This document shows positions 10,901 through 18,666 of a DNA stretch of 64,000 nt, piece by piece. Made by a program: the position numbers and the translations under genes. Under the pieces are notes generated by a model that saw only the letters and a list, made by a program, of their open reading frames with translations, made no database searches and was not told where the DNA came from. The stretch comes from Dysgonomonas sp. UBA7710 (GTDB lineage: Bacteria; Bacteroidota; Bacteroidia; Bacteroidales; Dysgonomonadaceae): the NCBI RefSeq assembly GCF_002482385.1, contig NZ_DLFW01000044.1, forward strand, positions 119,749 through 183,748. Direction: 5' to 3'. Position 1 is the first letter of the stretch, and every line of letters begins with the position of its first letter.

Positions 10901-11037
10901 TAGAATTTGATAAAACGGGCTGTTTCCAGGACTTGGTTCAATAAAGAATCTTTACTGTTATCGATAACAGCAAAAGATTTTACCGAAGTAATTCTGCTCA
11001 CCCTGTCTTCCCTGCTCAAACCGTCTTTTCTTTCCAT
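7951..11037 (-). CDS. eCIS baseplate J-like wedge protein (Afp11-like)
   Basis: 1028 residues. The C-terminal third carries the baseplate J signature around residue 820 (TARDYERIVLQSFPDIAKVKC), followed by a typical beta-rich tail with LTPSYFMLKIEEYML. The N-terminus (DRVSRI, then a helical region with YAFLEQLHGTTGLFNDRW) is also typical of Bacteroidota eCIS baseplate proteins. Afp11 homologues form the main wedge of the baseplate and hold it in the extended state until contraction. Six bp separate it from the gp25 gene. The length is in the range expected for Afp11-type proteins. Confidence 0.88.
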   Translation of the reverse strand: MERKDGLSREDRVSRITSVKSFAVIDNSKDSLLNQVLETARFIKFYDSQNIHAGYFDELLNEIKLLASSDSSFADGNMEPSQALLYAFLEQLHGTTGLFNDRWNNLAQWYLNEFLGVVPLPTIPDKVWLSFLKDSPIPVILKKGTAFSFKSNDKALFTYRLTEDLEVQNIELANAYSLYFERNKNILPAAHLNFITSVKIKDLLNDKSPRKMMFGDDRNPIYSKALGLIISGPPLLLREGKRCVTVTFSPEDEKWTKQLEDIVKSLRLNIEGWTKEKIIFELFNNLFYVTVSTAAGWLEIADYTVKKDDRNLILKFILSEDFPATKECEEEIHHFQSIFPALRIYPNFDAWLYPYSWLENFLLDKIIIETSVEGISNVLIYNELGRVDNSKPFMPFGVNTERGAWFVLGNYEMSRKDVQTVNLHINWQQLPDDEKGLYGYYRAYNDKIGNCSFRLKADYLADYKWSGTPETKPFYLFSSVKKDLVGNPLPDVELSQENILSDIDIQRMPVSLSAEEEYDYDIKSRSGFIRFVMDEPSFGFGEKQYRHLFTEQMIKNTFRKKKQEAVNPPVNPLIEKITMDYHSRDVIDLRKHKATNETDVFQLYPLGYISALPDGESRSVPFVYKLDTDANILLSFRNVKGGEILTIFFEFLPDSKECTTENIPRIVWYWGNGYNWHKVSPNTVLSDHTQNMLASGHIKIRLPDKVDDSLLDADHLLWLRAGIKRYEENISEIKAIHINVVKLELDADLADKSDIDGYENKEYELVPDIKLPGIKSFQQISSFYSGRDGENETDMQIRISEYITHRGKAVTARDYERIVLQSFPDIAKVKCLPDFDCKQNRKGMVTLVVIPKIEKYDNRIYMPLTPSYFMLKIEEYMLRHTSAYVKGIDVINPVYEELMVRCDISFYEDYSQAISQTMLSGVLNDMIAPWQTKKKLPVFGYSINMKKMHDNIEALDFIKSINRLSIIRIANKDESYSLYEYGRGNDMIVPQYPHVIFVPAESHIIGSGILPDFGINDMSINKTFIIGV

Positions 11038-11043
11038 ATTGTA

Positions 11044-11448
11044 CTACAAGTTAGTTCCTTCTCTTATGTAGAAAGGATAGACCATATTGCTCCGGCTGTT
11101 TGTCTGGCTGACCAGATAATCGATACTTATCCACAATATGCCTTCACGTTCGTCTTTTATATTCACTTCCACAGATTCCAGTATTATTCTCGGTTCACCC
11201 TCCAGTATAGCCATCTCAATGGTATTGGCGATGCGGGTCTTTTCCGAAAGGTTCATCCTTGAAAATGTCCATTGCCTGATATTGCATCCATATTCCGGCC
11301 TGAAAATACGTTCGCCCGGTATGGTTGACAGCAATACCTTCAAACTCTCCCTGATATCGCCGTCTCCATATGACATTGAGACGCCTTCCTTCTTATCGAA
11401 GGAAACAGGGAAAGACCATCCTATACCCAGATATGGTTTATCATCCAT
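11044..11448 (-). CDS. gp25/GPW baseplate protein (Afp9-like)
   Basis: 134 residues from the ATG at 11448. The sequence GIGWSFPV, then IPGERIFRPEYGCNIRQW and a LEGEPRI motif, is the classical T4 gp25 / GPW family pattern. In contractile systems gp25 nucleates the sheath at the baseplate. A longer reading from 11478 is possible but would overlap the PAAR gene; the chosen start lies 2 bp after the PAAR stop and has a purine-rich stretch with AGGCGG about 8 bases upstream. Confidence 0.92.
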   Translation of the reverse strand: MDDKPYLGIGWSFPVSFDKKEGVSMSYGDGDIRESLKVLLSTIPGERIFRPEYGCNIRQWTFSRMNLSEKTRIANTIEMAILEGEPRIILESVEVNIKDEREGILWISIDYLVSQTNSRSNMVYPFYIREGTNL

Positions 11449-11450
11449 CG

Positions 11451-11753
11451 TTATCCGCCTATCATTACAGTAGGGCAACCCAAGACTATGCTACCGCCAT
11501 GAGCGGTAGTATCACCCATACGGGCAGCGGGTTTTCCGCATATTATTACCGTTGAAGAACCTTTTATTATAGAATCGGGCGGTCCCACACAGACACAATT
11601 ATCACCCATCACCGCGGCGGGAAGCTTCCCGATCAATACTGTCGGCGCGCCGGGTCCGATAACAGGTCCTCCCACATGAGGAATAGGTGCGGGAAAAGCC
11701 GGAGTTTGCATCGGACATGTGTGCATATCCGTTATTCTTGCTGCTGGAGGCAT
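11451..11753 (-). CDS. PAAR spike-tip protein (Afp10-like)
   Basis: 100 residues, the normal size of a lone PAAR domain. It is rich in Gly/Pro and has the repeated GKPAARMGD / GKLPAAVMGD elements, with His/Cys residues (MHTCPM, CVCVG, TAHGG) that can hold the zinc at the tip of the cone. It should cap the VgrG-like spike, the gene just upstream (19 bp). No C-terminal toxin extension is present, so it is a structural tip, not an evolved effector. Confidence 0.93.
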   Translation of the reverse strand: MPPAARITDMHTCPMQTPAFPAPIPHVGGPVIGPGAPTVLIGKLPAAVMGDNCVCVGPPDSIIKGSSTVIICGKPAARMGDTTAHGGSIVLGCPTVMIGG

Positions 11754-11772
11754 ATCTTTTTCATTTTTATAG

Positions 11773-13563
11773 TTAATTAATCATCACCATAGCGCCTTTT
11801 ACCACAGTCTGCCCCGAAGCTGACAGCTCTGCCTTAGCATTCCCTTTAGCTGTAAATTCTGTCTGAGCCTTCGCTTCTATTTTGAGTCCTTCCATTGTGG
11901 CATTTGATTTTGCTTTCAGACTCAAATTAGCACCTGCTTCTATATTAATATTCGTTTTGGCTTTCAGCTGTATTTCCTTTGCTGAATCGATCAGAATTCC
12001 ATCGGACGTCATTTCTATCTTATTCTTATTCTGGTCGGTCAGTTTTATCGCTTTGGTATCGTCATTGATTTCAATAATATTCTTTCCGGGTGTTTCTATT
12101 GTGATTATTTTCTTTTCCTCTTCAAATGAGATTTTCAGTTTCGACCTGGTAACGATTGCCTTCAGTTTATTATCGGCATCTATCTTATACGGGGGAGTCT
12201 GTTTACTACTGTAAAGGCTACCTAACACAACAGGAAAACGCGGATCGTTATTAAGGAATCCCAGTATTACCTCATCGCCTTTCTCTGGTATAAAGAATGT
12301 CCCATACTGATTACTCGCCCAAACATTTGATAAACGTGCCCAGATAGTATTCTTTTCTCCATTCAATAATGGAAATTCCACCTGAATTTTATTTTCAGAG
12401 TCTGGGTCTCCATCCAGCTTCGTTACTTTCCCTATATGCAAGCCGTTAATACCCGGCATCAATCCTGAAACCAGAGGCGATACGACATTGCTCTCGTCAG
12501 TGATATTCACGGGAGAAATCCCGATGCCTGCGGTAGTAAACCAATTTCCGTTTTTTATTTCATGTTCGACAGAACCTACATAGACACTACCATTAAAACG
12601 GTTTCCCAATCCGTCGATATCTATGATACATCCGGGGATAGCTTTTGCACTTCCCTGAAATTTAAAGTCTCCCTGTATACGAGCCAGCCCTGTTTTGAGT
12701 AAAAGCGCATCTGCCCATGATTGCAGTTCACTTTCATCTGTACAGCTTTCGGTCTGTAAGTTCCAGTCTTCCATTCCTACCGCTTCTGCAAGTTCTGCCG
12801 GCATACTATTTCCCTGCCCGTTCAGAGAAGGGTTTGTTCCGCTCACTTTTATCAGCTTCTGTGTTGCGCTATCCCATGCCATAGCTACTGCGCCGGACAT
12901 CTGAGATGCTGTTTGTAAACGGCCGTTAAACTCTATAAGATCTGTGCCGTAAGTAACTTTTAACGCGGCCGCCGCCTTTACATCCGGCTTTTTCACCGAA
13001 ATATTTTTACCTTCCGTTATCACTACAAGTCCATTAGCATCTGCCCGGGACAAGATAAAATCCCAATCGGAACAATAATACTGTACTATCCCGTTATGCT
13101 TTGCAGCCGTAGAATCTACATTTGCAGACAAAGCGGAATATTCTGCCAATATATTGGATATGATCTGATTATCTTTCGACTTCTCAAATAATCTGTTTTT
13201 CCGTCCAAGAGTAGTCGGGAAAGCGAAATCACGGCATTCTATTTCCAATGTAGCACATTCACCTCCAGGTATCACGATATTATGTGAGGTCACTATTCCC
13301 TCGAATATAACCTCTTCTGTACTCTGGTATCCTGTTTCGATGCGAATAACGTTTCCCGGAGCAAATGTGTTGTCTTCACTTTCGTCCATAGTTCCGGCTG
13401 CCACATTTCCGGCTTCAAAAACTAATGCCGCTTTGCCTATCCTGTTCACTTCTTTCCGGACCCATATGGATATGAGTCCGAAACTGTCTTTGATCTTATT
13501 ACCTTCACTGTATATGGTGAACGATATTAATCCCTGACTATCCTTTATCGGTGATTCTGCCAT
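11773..13563 (-). CDS. VgrG-like spike protein (Afp8-like)
   Basis: 596 residues. The first ~340 residues correspond to the gp27-like hub part (phage GPD family). An OB-fold/gp5-like block follows at about 360-460 (GKVTKLDGDP, WARLSNVWASNQYG, PEKGDEVILGF, FPVVLGSLY). The last ~130 residues are a beta-helix with repeating hydrophobic/polar pattern (KEIQLKAKTNINIEAG, then GNAKAELSASG) that forms the needle. It trimerises at the centre of the baseplate and carries the PAAR tip. Its start overlaps the end of the LysM gene by 26 bp. No extra effector domain at the C-terminus. Confidence 0.93.
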   Translation of the reverse strand: MAESPIKDSQGLISFTIYSEGNKIKDSFGLISIWVRKEVNRIGKAALVFEAGNVAAGTMDESEDNTFAPGNVIRIETGYQSTEEVIFEGIVTSHNIVIPGGECATLEIECRDFAFPTTLGRKNRLFEKSKDNQIISNILAEYSALSANVDSTAAKHNGIVQYYCSDWDFILSRADANGLVVITEGKNISVKKPDVKAAAALKVTYGTDLIEFNGRLQTASQMSGAVAMAWDSATQKLIKVSGTNPSLNGQGNSMPAELAEAVGMEDWNLQTESCTDESELQSWADALLLKTGLARIQGDFKFQGSAKAIPGCIIDIDGLGNRFNGSVYVGSVEHEIKNGNWFTTAGIGISPVNITDESNVVSPLVSGLMPGINGLHIGKVTKLDGDPDSENKIQVEFPLLNGEKNTIWARLSNVWASNQYGTFFIPEKGDEVILGFLNNDPRFPVVLGSLYSSKQTPPYKIDADNKLKAIVTRSKLKISFEEEKKIITIETPGKNIIEINDDTKAIKLTDQNKNKIEMTSDGILIDSAKEIQLKAKTNINIEAGANLSLKAKSNATMEGLKIEAKAQTEFTAKGNAKAELSASGQTVVKGAMVMIN

Positions 13564-14254
13564 TTCTGCTAAGTGGTGGGAATATCAACGATACCCCGGG
13601 TTCTACATTTCTGAAACTACTTAATCCGTTACATTTTGCCACATCGCTGCAAAAGGAAGGATCGTTATAAATTTGATTGCACCATCCGGCGATACTTTCT
13701 CCGGCCTTGAGTGTTATCACTCTGGTCAGGTCCGGTGATTTCTTATTCTCTTTTTTATTTGAAATCTTCTTATTCAAATGGCTCGAAAAAGAAAGCGATA
13801 TAGTTACCCTCAAGGGCATTCCTTCGGGGGAAAAAAGAGTATAATCGTAACTTAATGAAGTGACACGCCCTTCAAAACAGAATGCTCCCCATATTAATAT
13901 CACATATCTGGGTTCATGGCTTTCGGAATCAATAGTATATAATACCGTCTCCAGCTGATTGACCATAGCGGGTATTGTTTTCCGGGAGCCTGATGCTGTT
14001 TGCCCTCCAGCCTGTCCGGGATTGAACAAAGCACCGGTATCATCAAGTACAATTTTAAACGAAAGTTTATCTTCCTTATGTCCTTTATACTTAATCTCAC
14101 TGCTACCCGAACCTATGATACTATCCTCTTCATAGGCGATTTCTTTCGACCATGAAATAGAGGCCGGATTAATCTGAGCAGTAAATTCTTTATAACTACC
14201 TTTATAATCAGACTTTTCGTAGCCTGTCATAACCATTTTTTCGAGTTCGGCCAT
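13538..14254 (-). CDS. LysM-domain hub/adaptor protein (Afp7-like)
   Basis: 238 residues. The first ~170 residues are the Afp7-type domain (TAQINPASISWSKEI, then PRYVILIWGAFCFEGRVTSLSYDYTLFSPEG) that sits between tube initiator and spike. The last ~50 residues are a LysM-like module (ITLKAGESIAGWCNQIYNDPS, then VEPGVSLIFPP). The ATG at 14254 shares one base with the stop of the DUF5908 gene (TAATG). Family and place in the gene order agree. Confidence 0.88.
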   Translation of the reverse strand: MAELEKMVMTGYEKSDYKGSYKEFTAQINPASISWSKEIAYEEDSIIGSGSSEIKYKGHKEDKLSFKIVLDDTGALFNPGQAGGQTASGSRKTIPAMVNQLETVLYTIDSESHEPRYVILIWGAFCFEGRVTSLSYDYTLFSPEGMPLRVTISLSFSSHLNKKISNKKENKKSPDLTRVITLKAGESIAGWCNQIYNDPSFCSDVAKCNGLSSFRNVEPGVSLIFPPLSRNGRITDKG

Positions 14255-14418
14255 TAGCGTTCACTATTACGTTTTATCTCCCGTTTAACGATATCTTTTA
14301 CGTCTCTCAATATTTCCCGTTTTAGTTGGTAAATATCCTTCGGACTCACGCCTTTATCCATATTCGGACTACGTTCGATAGTCGTTCTCACATTTATTTC
14401 TTTTATTACAATAGCCAT
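14254..14418 (-). CDS. DUF5908 small eCIS protein
   Basis: 54 residues, starting MAIVIKEINVRTTIE and ending in a strongly charged helix (LKREILRDVKDIVKREIKR). The MAIVIKE start and length fit DUF5908, a small family that recurs in Bacteroidota eCIS loci between tube and LysM genes. The stop codon (14256-14254) overlaps the ATG of the LysM gene by one base, which argues strongly that it is translated. Role unknown; small size suggests an assembly or adaptor part. Confidence 0.82.
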   Translation of the reverse strand: MAIVIKEINVRTTIERSPNMDKGVSPKDIYQLKREILRDVKDIVKREIKRNSER

Positions 14419-14423
14419 AGTAT

Positions 14424-14951
14424 CTATTTATCAAGCCGCTTAAGAGTGGAATATACAAATTCCAGCGATTCAATCAAGACTGAATTTTTTTCCGCATCGA
14501 GGGTATCGACCTCCCATTTTATCGGAATTGCATTTGCACATTCCCATTTGTAAACAGGGATAGCCTTATCTTTTATCTCCATTACTTTGCCGTCTTTCAT
14601 AACCTCTTCTCTCTCAACCGACAACAAACTGATATGAATAGTTCTGGTCAATGGAAGAGTTCGGCCTGTAATATCAAAAAAGGAACCTTCGTTCATAATT
14701 TTACCTATCCATTCTATCGCCGTATTGTTTGAAACCGGCATAAGAGCCCTTTTCAAAACAAGATTGCCATGTTTGATTTGTTTTGGAAGGCGGTGCTCAT
14801 ATTCATTTACCCCGCCTTCCTGTATGGTTTCCAGTTCCATTTCCGTTGATAATCCTGATACTTCCTTAAATGCGATTTCATCGTCACCGATTGTAACCTG
14901 AAAATAAAAAGATGTAGGAATGGTCCAGTTTACATCAATTGCATTAGCCAT
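14424..14951 (-). CDS. second tube protein, probable tube initiator (Afp5-like)
   Basis: 175 residues of the T4 gp19 tail-tube family: PTSFYFQVTIGD, FKEVSGLSTEME, then KHGNLVLKRALMP. It is 25 residues longer than the neighbouring tube protein and differs in its C-terminal part, matching the Afp1/Afp5 pair where the longer paralogue makes the tube layer next to the hub. Its start overlaps the end of the first tube gene by 8 bp. Assignment as initiator rather than main tube is by analogy. Confidence 0.88.
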   Translation of the reverse strand: MANAIDVNWTIPTSFYFQVTIGDDEIAFKEVSGLSTEMELETIQEGGVNEYEHRLPKQIKHGNLVLKRALMPVSNNTAIEWIGKIMNEGSFFDITGRTLPLTRTIHISLLSVEREEVMKDGKVMEIKDKAIPVYKWECANAIPIKWEVDTLDAEKNSVLIESLEFVYSTLKRLDK

Positions 14952-15396
14952 TTGCTATTTCAAGCCCTTCATGAGCGATTTCTAAAGTTTCCACTGCTAC
15001 TTCGTTGCCATCAGACTTCATGTCAGTCCCGGTGATTTTAGTCGGCCATGCGTTTTTTAGAGTCCAGACCATTGTTGGGTTACCTCCTTCATCCAATAGT
15101 TTTATTGTTACGGGTTGGCGTTCTATCGTGTTCATCTTTATTTTATTGAACCAATCCCAAAACTTATTGTCGCCCTTGAAAATTCCTTTCTTCAATGTTA
15201 CATTTCCATATTTCTTGATACCGGGCATCTTTATTGTAGAAAATTCCGGGCTATTCCCGTGACGGTATTCTATGATCTGTGCTTCCACATCCAGCCCTGA
15301 AACTTCCTGAAATGAGGCTTCCGGTAAATCGGCCACTTCCACTGCAAAGTAAAACTTGGGTAAAGGCCATACATTATCTTGTGCTTCTCCTGCCAT
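14944..15396 (-). CDS. main inner tube protein (Afp1-like)
   Basis: 150 residues of the gp19-like tube family: LPKFYFAVEV, FQEVSGLDVEAQIIEYRHGN, PGIKKYGNVTLKKGIFKG. Length and motifs are those of the major tube subunit that stacks as hexamers inside the sheath. It follows the sheath gene by 29 bp, one of the larger gaps in the operon. Confidence 0.92.
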   Translation of the reverse strand: MAGEAQDNVWPLPKFYFAVEVADLPEASFQEVSGLDVEAQIIEYRHGNSPEFSTIKMPGIKKYGNVTLKKGIFKGDNKFWDWFNKIKMNTIERQPVTIKLLDEGGNPTMVWTLKNAWPTKITGTDMKSDGNEVAVETLEIAHEGLEIANG

Positions 15397-15425
15397 AATA
15401 TTCTGATTTTAATTATTATTACTTA

Positions 15426-16910
15426 TTAACTTTTTTGCATTTGCTGCTGGAATGTAATTTCAATGAATTCCGCAGGACGGGTAATAGCCACGAGGACGGT
15501 AATCCGCATAATGCCTTCCAGAATATCTTCCGGCGTCATTGTATCACCCAGCCCGACATGTACGCTATATGCATCATCGGGCACAGCTCCGGCCAATCCT
15601 CCACGCTTCCATATTCCATTCAGGAAATTGGATATCATACTTTTCACATTGATCCATGTGTTTGCTTCATTAGGATCGAATACATACACACGCGCCGCAT
15701 TTTTAACGGACTCCTGTAACATTATCATTGTACGGCGAACATTGATATATCTCCAGTCTAGAGAATTTCCGTCCAGTGTTCTCGCACCCCATACTTTAAT
15801 ACCTTCTCCCATAAAAGTACGGATAGCATTTACAGATTTCCCGCTCAGAGGCACATTCAAATCTTCCTGCTCTTCGTGTGAAATATTTACGGTAGGACTT
15901 ATCGCTGTAGCTACGCTTACATTCGCAGGAGCCTTCCATACGCCCTTAGTGTTATCGACCATCGTATAGACTCCGGCCATGGCAGCTGATACAGGAAGCA
16001 GATTCAATGAAATACGCATTTCCTTCATAATTTCCCTGTATAGAAAACTTAGTTGCGACAATATTTTGTGTAAAGTACTGCGTTCCACATCGGTCAAACC
16101 TTCCTTCAACCCATCTATATAATCTTTTACCTGTTTTTTCTTATCTTCATCAAAAGCCGAAGTTTCCAGTTCTTCTGTCAATAAAGTTTGTAAGTTCTCT
16201 ATATCCAGATTTTCATAGTTCAACTCATTTTCCTGCACTATGGAAGTATTCAGCCATGGATAATAAGCAGCACCAAAATCAAGGAATTCACTTCCTATAT
16301 TCTCCCTGAATTTTGCAACTACATCTCCGTCAGGGTCTTTCCTGTCCTTATATCCGTCATGTACATCCAGTACGGCAAAGCGGTTTCTCATTTCATATCC
16401 GCAGTGCTTCAGAATTGCAGTTTGGAGCGCGTAGCAATCCTCTGCTTTCAAAACAATGGCTTCCGGTATAACCACCATCGTAGGCTCCTGTTCTTTGATT
16501 AACGGAGCTATACCCTGCTCCAGTTTGTCTTTCTCTATACCGGAAGAATAATCGCCAACCGAAACGATATAACAAGGGCCTCCACCATTTGCATAGAATA
16601 GCAACATACTATAATAAAGTATATAGCTATCGGTTCTTTGCAGCAAGTAACTCTTTCCATTAAAATTAATGGCTGAAGAACCGGCACCCTCAGCTAATTC
16701 AAACCTGGGTTTCGGAGCCTCTCCAAAATAAGATCTGAACTCAGCCATGGATGTGATCCTCCAAGGCTTATTCAGCAAAGATTTGTTACCATTCGCTGCT
16801 TTTTCCGTATAACCGATAAAAGCAGGTACAGCGGTTGCCACTTCCACTACAGAATTGGGGAATGCGTTTTTTTCAACGATGTATACCCCTGGTGTTTTCA
16901 TTGCACTCAT
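15426..16910 (-). CDS. contractile sheath protein (Afp2-4-like)
   Basis: 494 residues. The N-terminal MKTPGVYIVEKNAFPNSVV and the C-terminal block (NFLNGIWKRGGLAG, then IEITFQQQM) are typical of contractile tail sheaths. The surface-exposed middle part is variable, as in other eCIS sheaths. Afp has three sheath genes; only this one is seen here, so a single protein probably makes all sheath layers. An alternative start at the second Met (residue 4) is possible. Confidence 0.93.
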   Translation of the reverse strand: MSAMKTPGVYIVEKNAFPNSVVEVATAVPAFIGYTEKAANGNKSLLNKPWRITSMAEFRSYFGEAPKPRFELAEGAGSSAINFNGKSYLLQRTDSYILYYSMLLFYANGGGPCYIVSVGDYSSGIEKDKLEQGIAPLIKEQEPTMVVIPEAIVLKAEDCYALQTAILKHCGYEMRNRFAVLDVHDGYKDRKDPDGDVVAKFRENIGSEFLDFGAAYYPWLNTSIVQENELNYENLDIENLQTLLTEELETSAFDEDKKKQVKDYIDGLKEGLTDVERSTLHKILSQLSFLYREIMKEMRISLNLLPVSAAMAGVYTMVDNTKGVWKAPANVSVATAISPTVNISHEEQEDLNVPLSGKSVNAIRTFMGEGIKVWGARTLDGNSLDWRYINVRRTMIMLQESVKNAARVYVFDPNEANTWINVKSMISNFLNGIWKRGGLAGAVPDDAYSVHVGLGDTMTPEDILEGIMRITVLVAITRPAEFIEITFQQQMQKS

Positions 16911-16928
16911 AGGTTGAAATTTATTGGT

Positions 16929-17627
16929 TTATATATAAAAATATGTCGTCACGGTATCTTCCGGCTGCGTCATGGAGACTTCATCAGGACGAGGAAGCGG
17001 AATATTTCCGCTTAACAGACGTTCTCCGTTGCTCCTGATTTCATAGAGCCGGACAACATATCCCTGTGTCTCTTTTATCTTATTTTTCTCAACAGTGGAT
17101 ACTCTGAAAGCTTTTCCCACACCAGGAAAACTGATTTCCTCCATATCTCCGAATGTTATCCGGTTACGTTTTTCTTCTATTCTAAGAATCACATTGTCAG
17201 TGGTATATCGGGGAATGATTATAAACTCCCAATATTTAAATTTAGCTCCTAATTCTATATCTATTTCCTCTTTTACATTGTCAAACGGAATCAATATATT
17301 CATCCATTTCCCCACAGTGAGACTTTTCTCCAATATATAATCATCATTATCTTTTTTTTGTGGCAATTCGGTAATATAGTAAAATATATTGCCCTGAGGG
17401 ATCATTTCAAAACATAATGTGCCGGCAGTTTCTAAGGCAATATCCTTAGACTGTGTCAGCAACACCCATTTGTTGTTCCCCGTCATCTTATAAATTATTC
17501 CATTTCGTCTGAAGAAGCTTATGGTTTCCCGGGATGGAGTCAATGCAACAGGACAATTTCCATTGTCATAATATTCATGAACTACGCGGATCGTGAACCA
17601 TATATCATATTTTTCAATACTATTCAT
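16929..17627 (-). CDS. uncharacterised eCIS-operon protein between cap and sheath
   Basis: 232 residues, cytoplasmic by composition, no signal peptide or membrane segment. It opens with a beta-rich region (WFTIRVVHEYYDNGNC), has a central IFYYITELPQKK element and ends VTTYFYI. I do not recognise a named family. Its ATG overlaps the stop of the DUF4255 gene (ATGA) and the sheath gene starts 18 bp downstream, so it is co-translated with structural parts and probably belongs to the particle or its assembly. Afp and Pvc lack a gene at this place. A role in sheath or cap assembly is inference. Confidence 0.65.
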   Translation of the reverse strand: MNSIEKYDIWFTIRVVHEYYDNGNCPVALTPSRETISFFRRNGIIYKMTGNNKWVLLTQSKDIALETAGTLCFEMIPQGNIFYYITELPQKKDNDDYILEKSLTVGKWMNILIPFDNVKEEIDIELGAKFKYWEFIIIPRYTTDNVILRIEEKRNRITFGDMEEISFPGVGKAFRVSTVEKNKIKETQGYVVRLYEIRSNGERLLSGNIPLPRPDEVSMTQPEDTVTTYFYI

Positions 17628-18166
17628 GTGTTAACCTCTTTTTGACTTACAACGCGTTGCAATTGTTTTATTTCTTCCGAATCGATATCCAATACTCTCA
17701 CCTTACATAATACAGAAGGGAAATAATTACTGCCATTGATACTCCACAAATTAGATAATTCGTTGAAAGATAAATTAACCGGCTCCAGGTTAAAAGTAAT
17801 ATTCGATTGTGGTATAGTGAATTTACTGTTTGTCTGTAAAAAAACAAATAACCCTGACAGTAATTGTAATGATTCCTCATATTGTTTTTCTGAAAATATT
17901 GCAGCAAACATTATATAAAGATTCAACATCCACGACGGAGCCCCTTTCTGAGTATATGAGCCGGAAATCGAAGTTTTATTAAACTGGATTCCACCCGCAG
18001 TCTCCCTTTCCACATTTACTAATGAAAGATGAATTTTATTATCCGGCGATGATTGGGATAAATTGAACAATGGTTGCAAACAAACAATATCTTCATCTAA
18101 GCTGAAAGTTCTTCTTAGATAATCTGACGAAAAAGAAGATAAAGCTGATAATGTTCTGGCTATCAT
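17624..18166 (-). CDS. DUF4255 / Pvc16 N-terminal domain protein, tube-sheath cap (Afp16-like)
   Basis: 180 residues. The start (MIARTLSALSSFSSDYLRR) and the middle (HLSLVNVERETAGG, PSWMLNLYIMFAAIF, YEESLQLLSGLFVFLQTN) match the DUF4255 family found in Afp16/Pvc16, which terminates tube and sheath at the distal end. It is the first structural gene of the operon. Overlap with the next gene is 4 bp (ATGA). Confidence 0.88.
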   Translation of the reverse strand: MIARTLSALSSFSSDYLRRTFSLDEDIVCLQPLFNLSQSSPDNKIHLSLVNVERETAGGIQFNKTSISGSYTQKGAPSWMLNLYIMFAAIFSEKQYEESLQLLSGLFVFLQTNSKFTIPQSNITFNLEPVNLSFNELSNLWSINGSNYFPSVLCKVRVLDIDSEEIKQLQRVVSQKEVNT

Positions 18167-18234
18167 AAATTGGCATGATTTTTATTTTATACCCTGATAT
18201 AATAGAAGAAATTTGCGTTTCTCTGATTAAAAGT

Positions 18235-18272
18235 CAAATATAGACAGGTATAACGAAATTTTATTTCGTTAT
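18235..18272 (-). promoter_or_regulatory. probable eCIS operon promoter with palindromic operator
   Basis: On the minus strand, TATATTTG (18242-18235) fits the Bacteroidota -7 consensus TAnnTTTG and would start transcription about 60 nt before the cap gene. No TTTG is found at the -33 position. Instead a perfect 10-bp inverted repeat, ATAACGAAAT-TTT-ATTTCGTTAT (18250-18272), covers it. A promoter without -33 box but with a palindrome there suggests activator-dependent control. The stem has only two G/C pairs per arm, so it is a poor terminator for the upstream regulator gene, though that remains an alternative. Confidence 0.5.
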
Positions 18273-18282
18273 CTGATAAATT

Positions 18283-18666
18283 TTAACAGTTAAACATTCT
18301 TATTTTAGCGACAATCTTCTTAAATGACTCATAGTCATCATCTAAAATATAATTTTGCATCAATACCAATAAATTTTGCATAAGAGAAACCTCTTTATTC
18401 GAAAAGCGGTGCGGGTATAACCGGAAATCAGTCACCTTATAATAGTACGCCTTCCTGCGTCGGCAATATTCTATTGGAGCAAAATATCCAAGAAATGAAT
18501 CATTTCGCATCGCATCGATATCCATTTGAATGGTGCGTTGAGTAATACTGCATTTTAATTTTCGCCGGCAAATCTCGACGATATATGCAGTTTTAACATA
18601 CTCATGTTTATTAAGCAGGTTATCAATCATACAATAACGAGCCAAGGCAAATTTGTTCTGAGGCAT
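18283..18666 (-). CDS. small HTH-type regulator, candidate eCIS regulator
   Basis: 127 residues. The N-terminal ~70 residues look like the helix-turn-helix part of WYL/DeoR-type regulators (YCMIDNLLNKHEYVKTA, then ITQRTIQMDIDAMRND, then APIEYCRRRKAYYY with the wing). The C-terminal part (SNKEVSLMQNLLVLMQNY) is short and there is no WYL domain. It is transcribed in the same direction as the eCIS operon, about 115 bp upstream of the cap gene, with the palindrome between. The HTH call is moderate; control of the eCIS is inferred from position only. Confidence 0.65.
   Translation of the reverse strand: MPQNKFALARYCMIDNLLNKHEYVKTAYIVEICRRKLKCSITQRTIQMDIDAMRNDSFLGYFAPIEYCRRRKAYYYKVTDFRLYPHRFSNKEVSLMQNLLVLMQNYILDDDYESFKKIVAKIRMFNC

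Noticed and set aside
11448..11478. Longer gp25 protein starting at 11478
   Set aside because: The extra ten residues lie inside the PAAR gene and match nothing in the family; the ATG at 11448 follows the PAAR stop by 2 bp.
15435..15969. Long plus-strand open frames opposite the sheath gene and other eCIS genes
   Set aside because: Antisense shadows of conserved coding sequence with no family similarity or start context.
1..18166. Type VI secretion system or contractile prophage
   Set aside because: No TssJLM membrane genes, no capsid, terminase, portal or lysis genes; DUF4255, DUF5908, DUF4157, tape measure and AAA+ ATPase in this order are eCIS marks.
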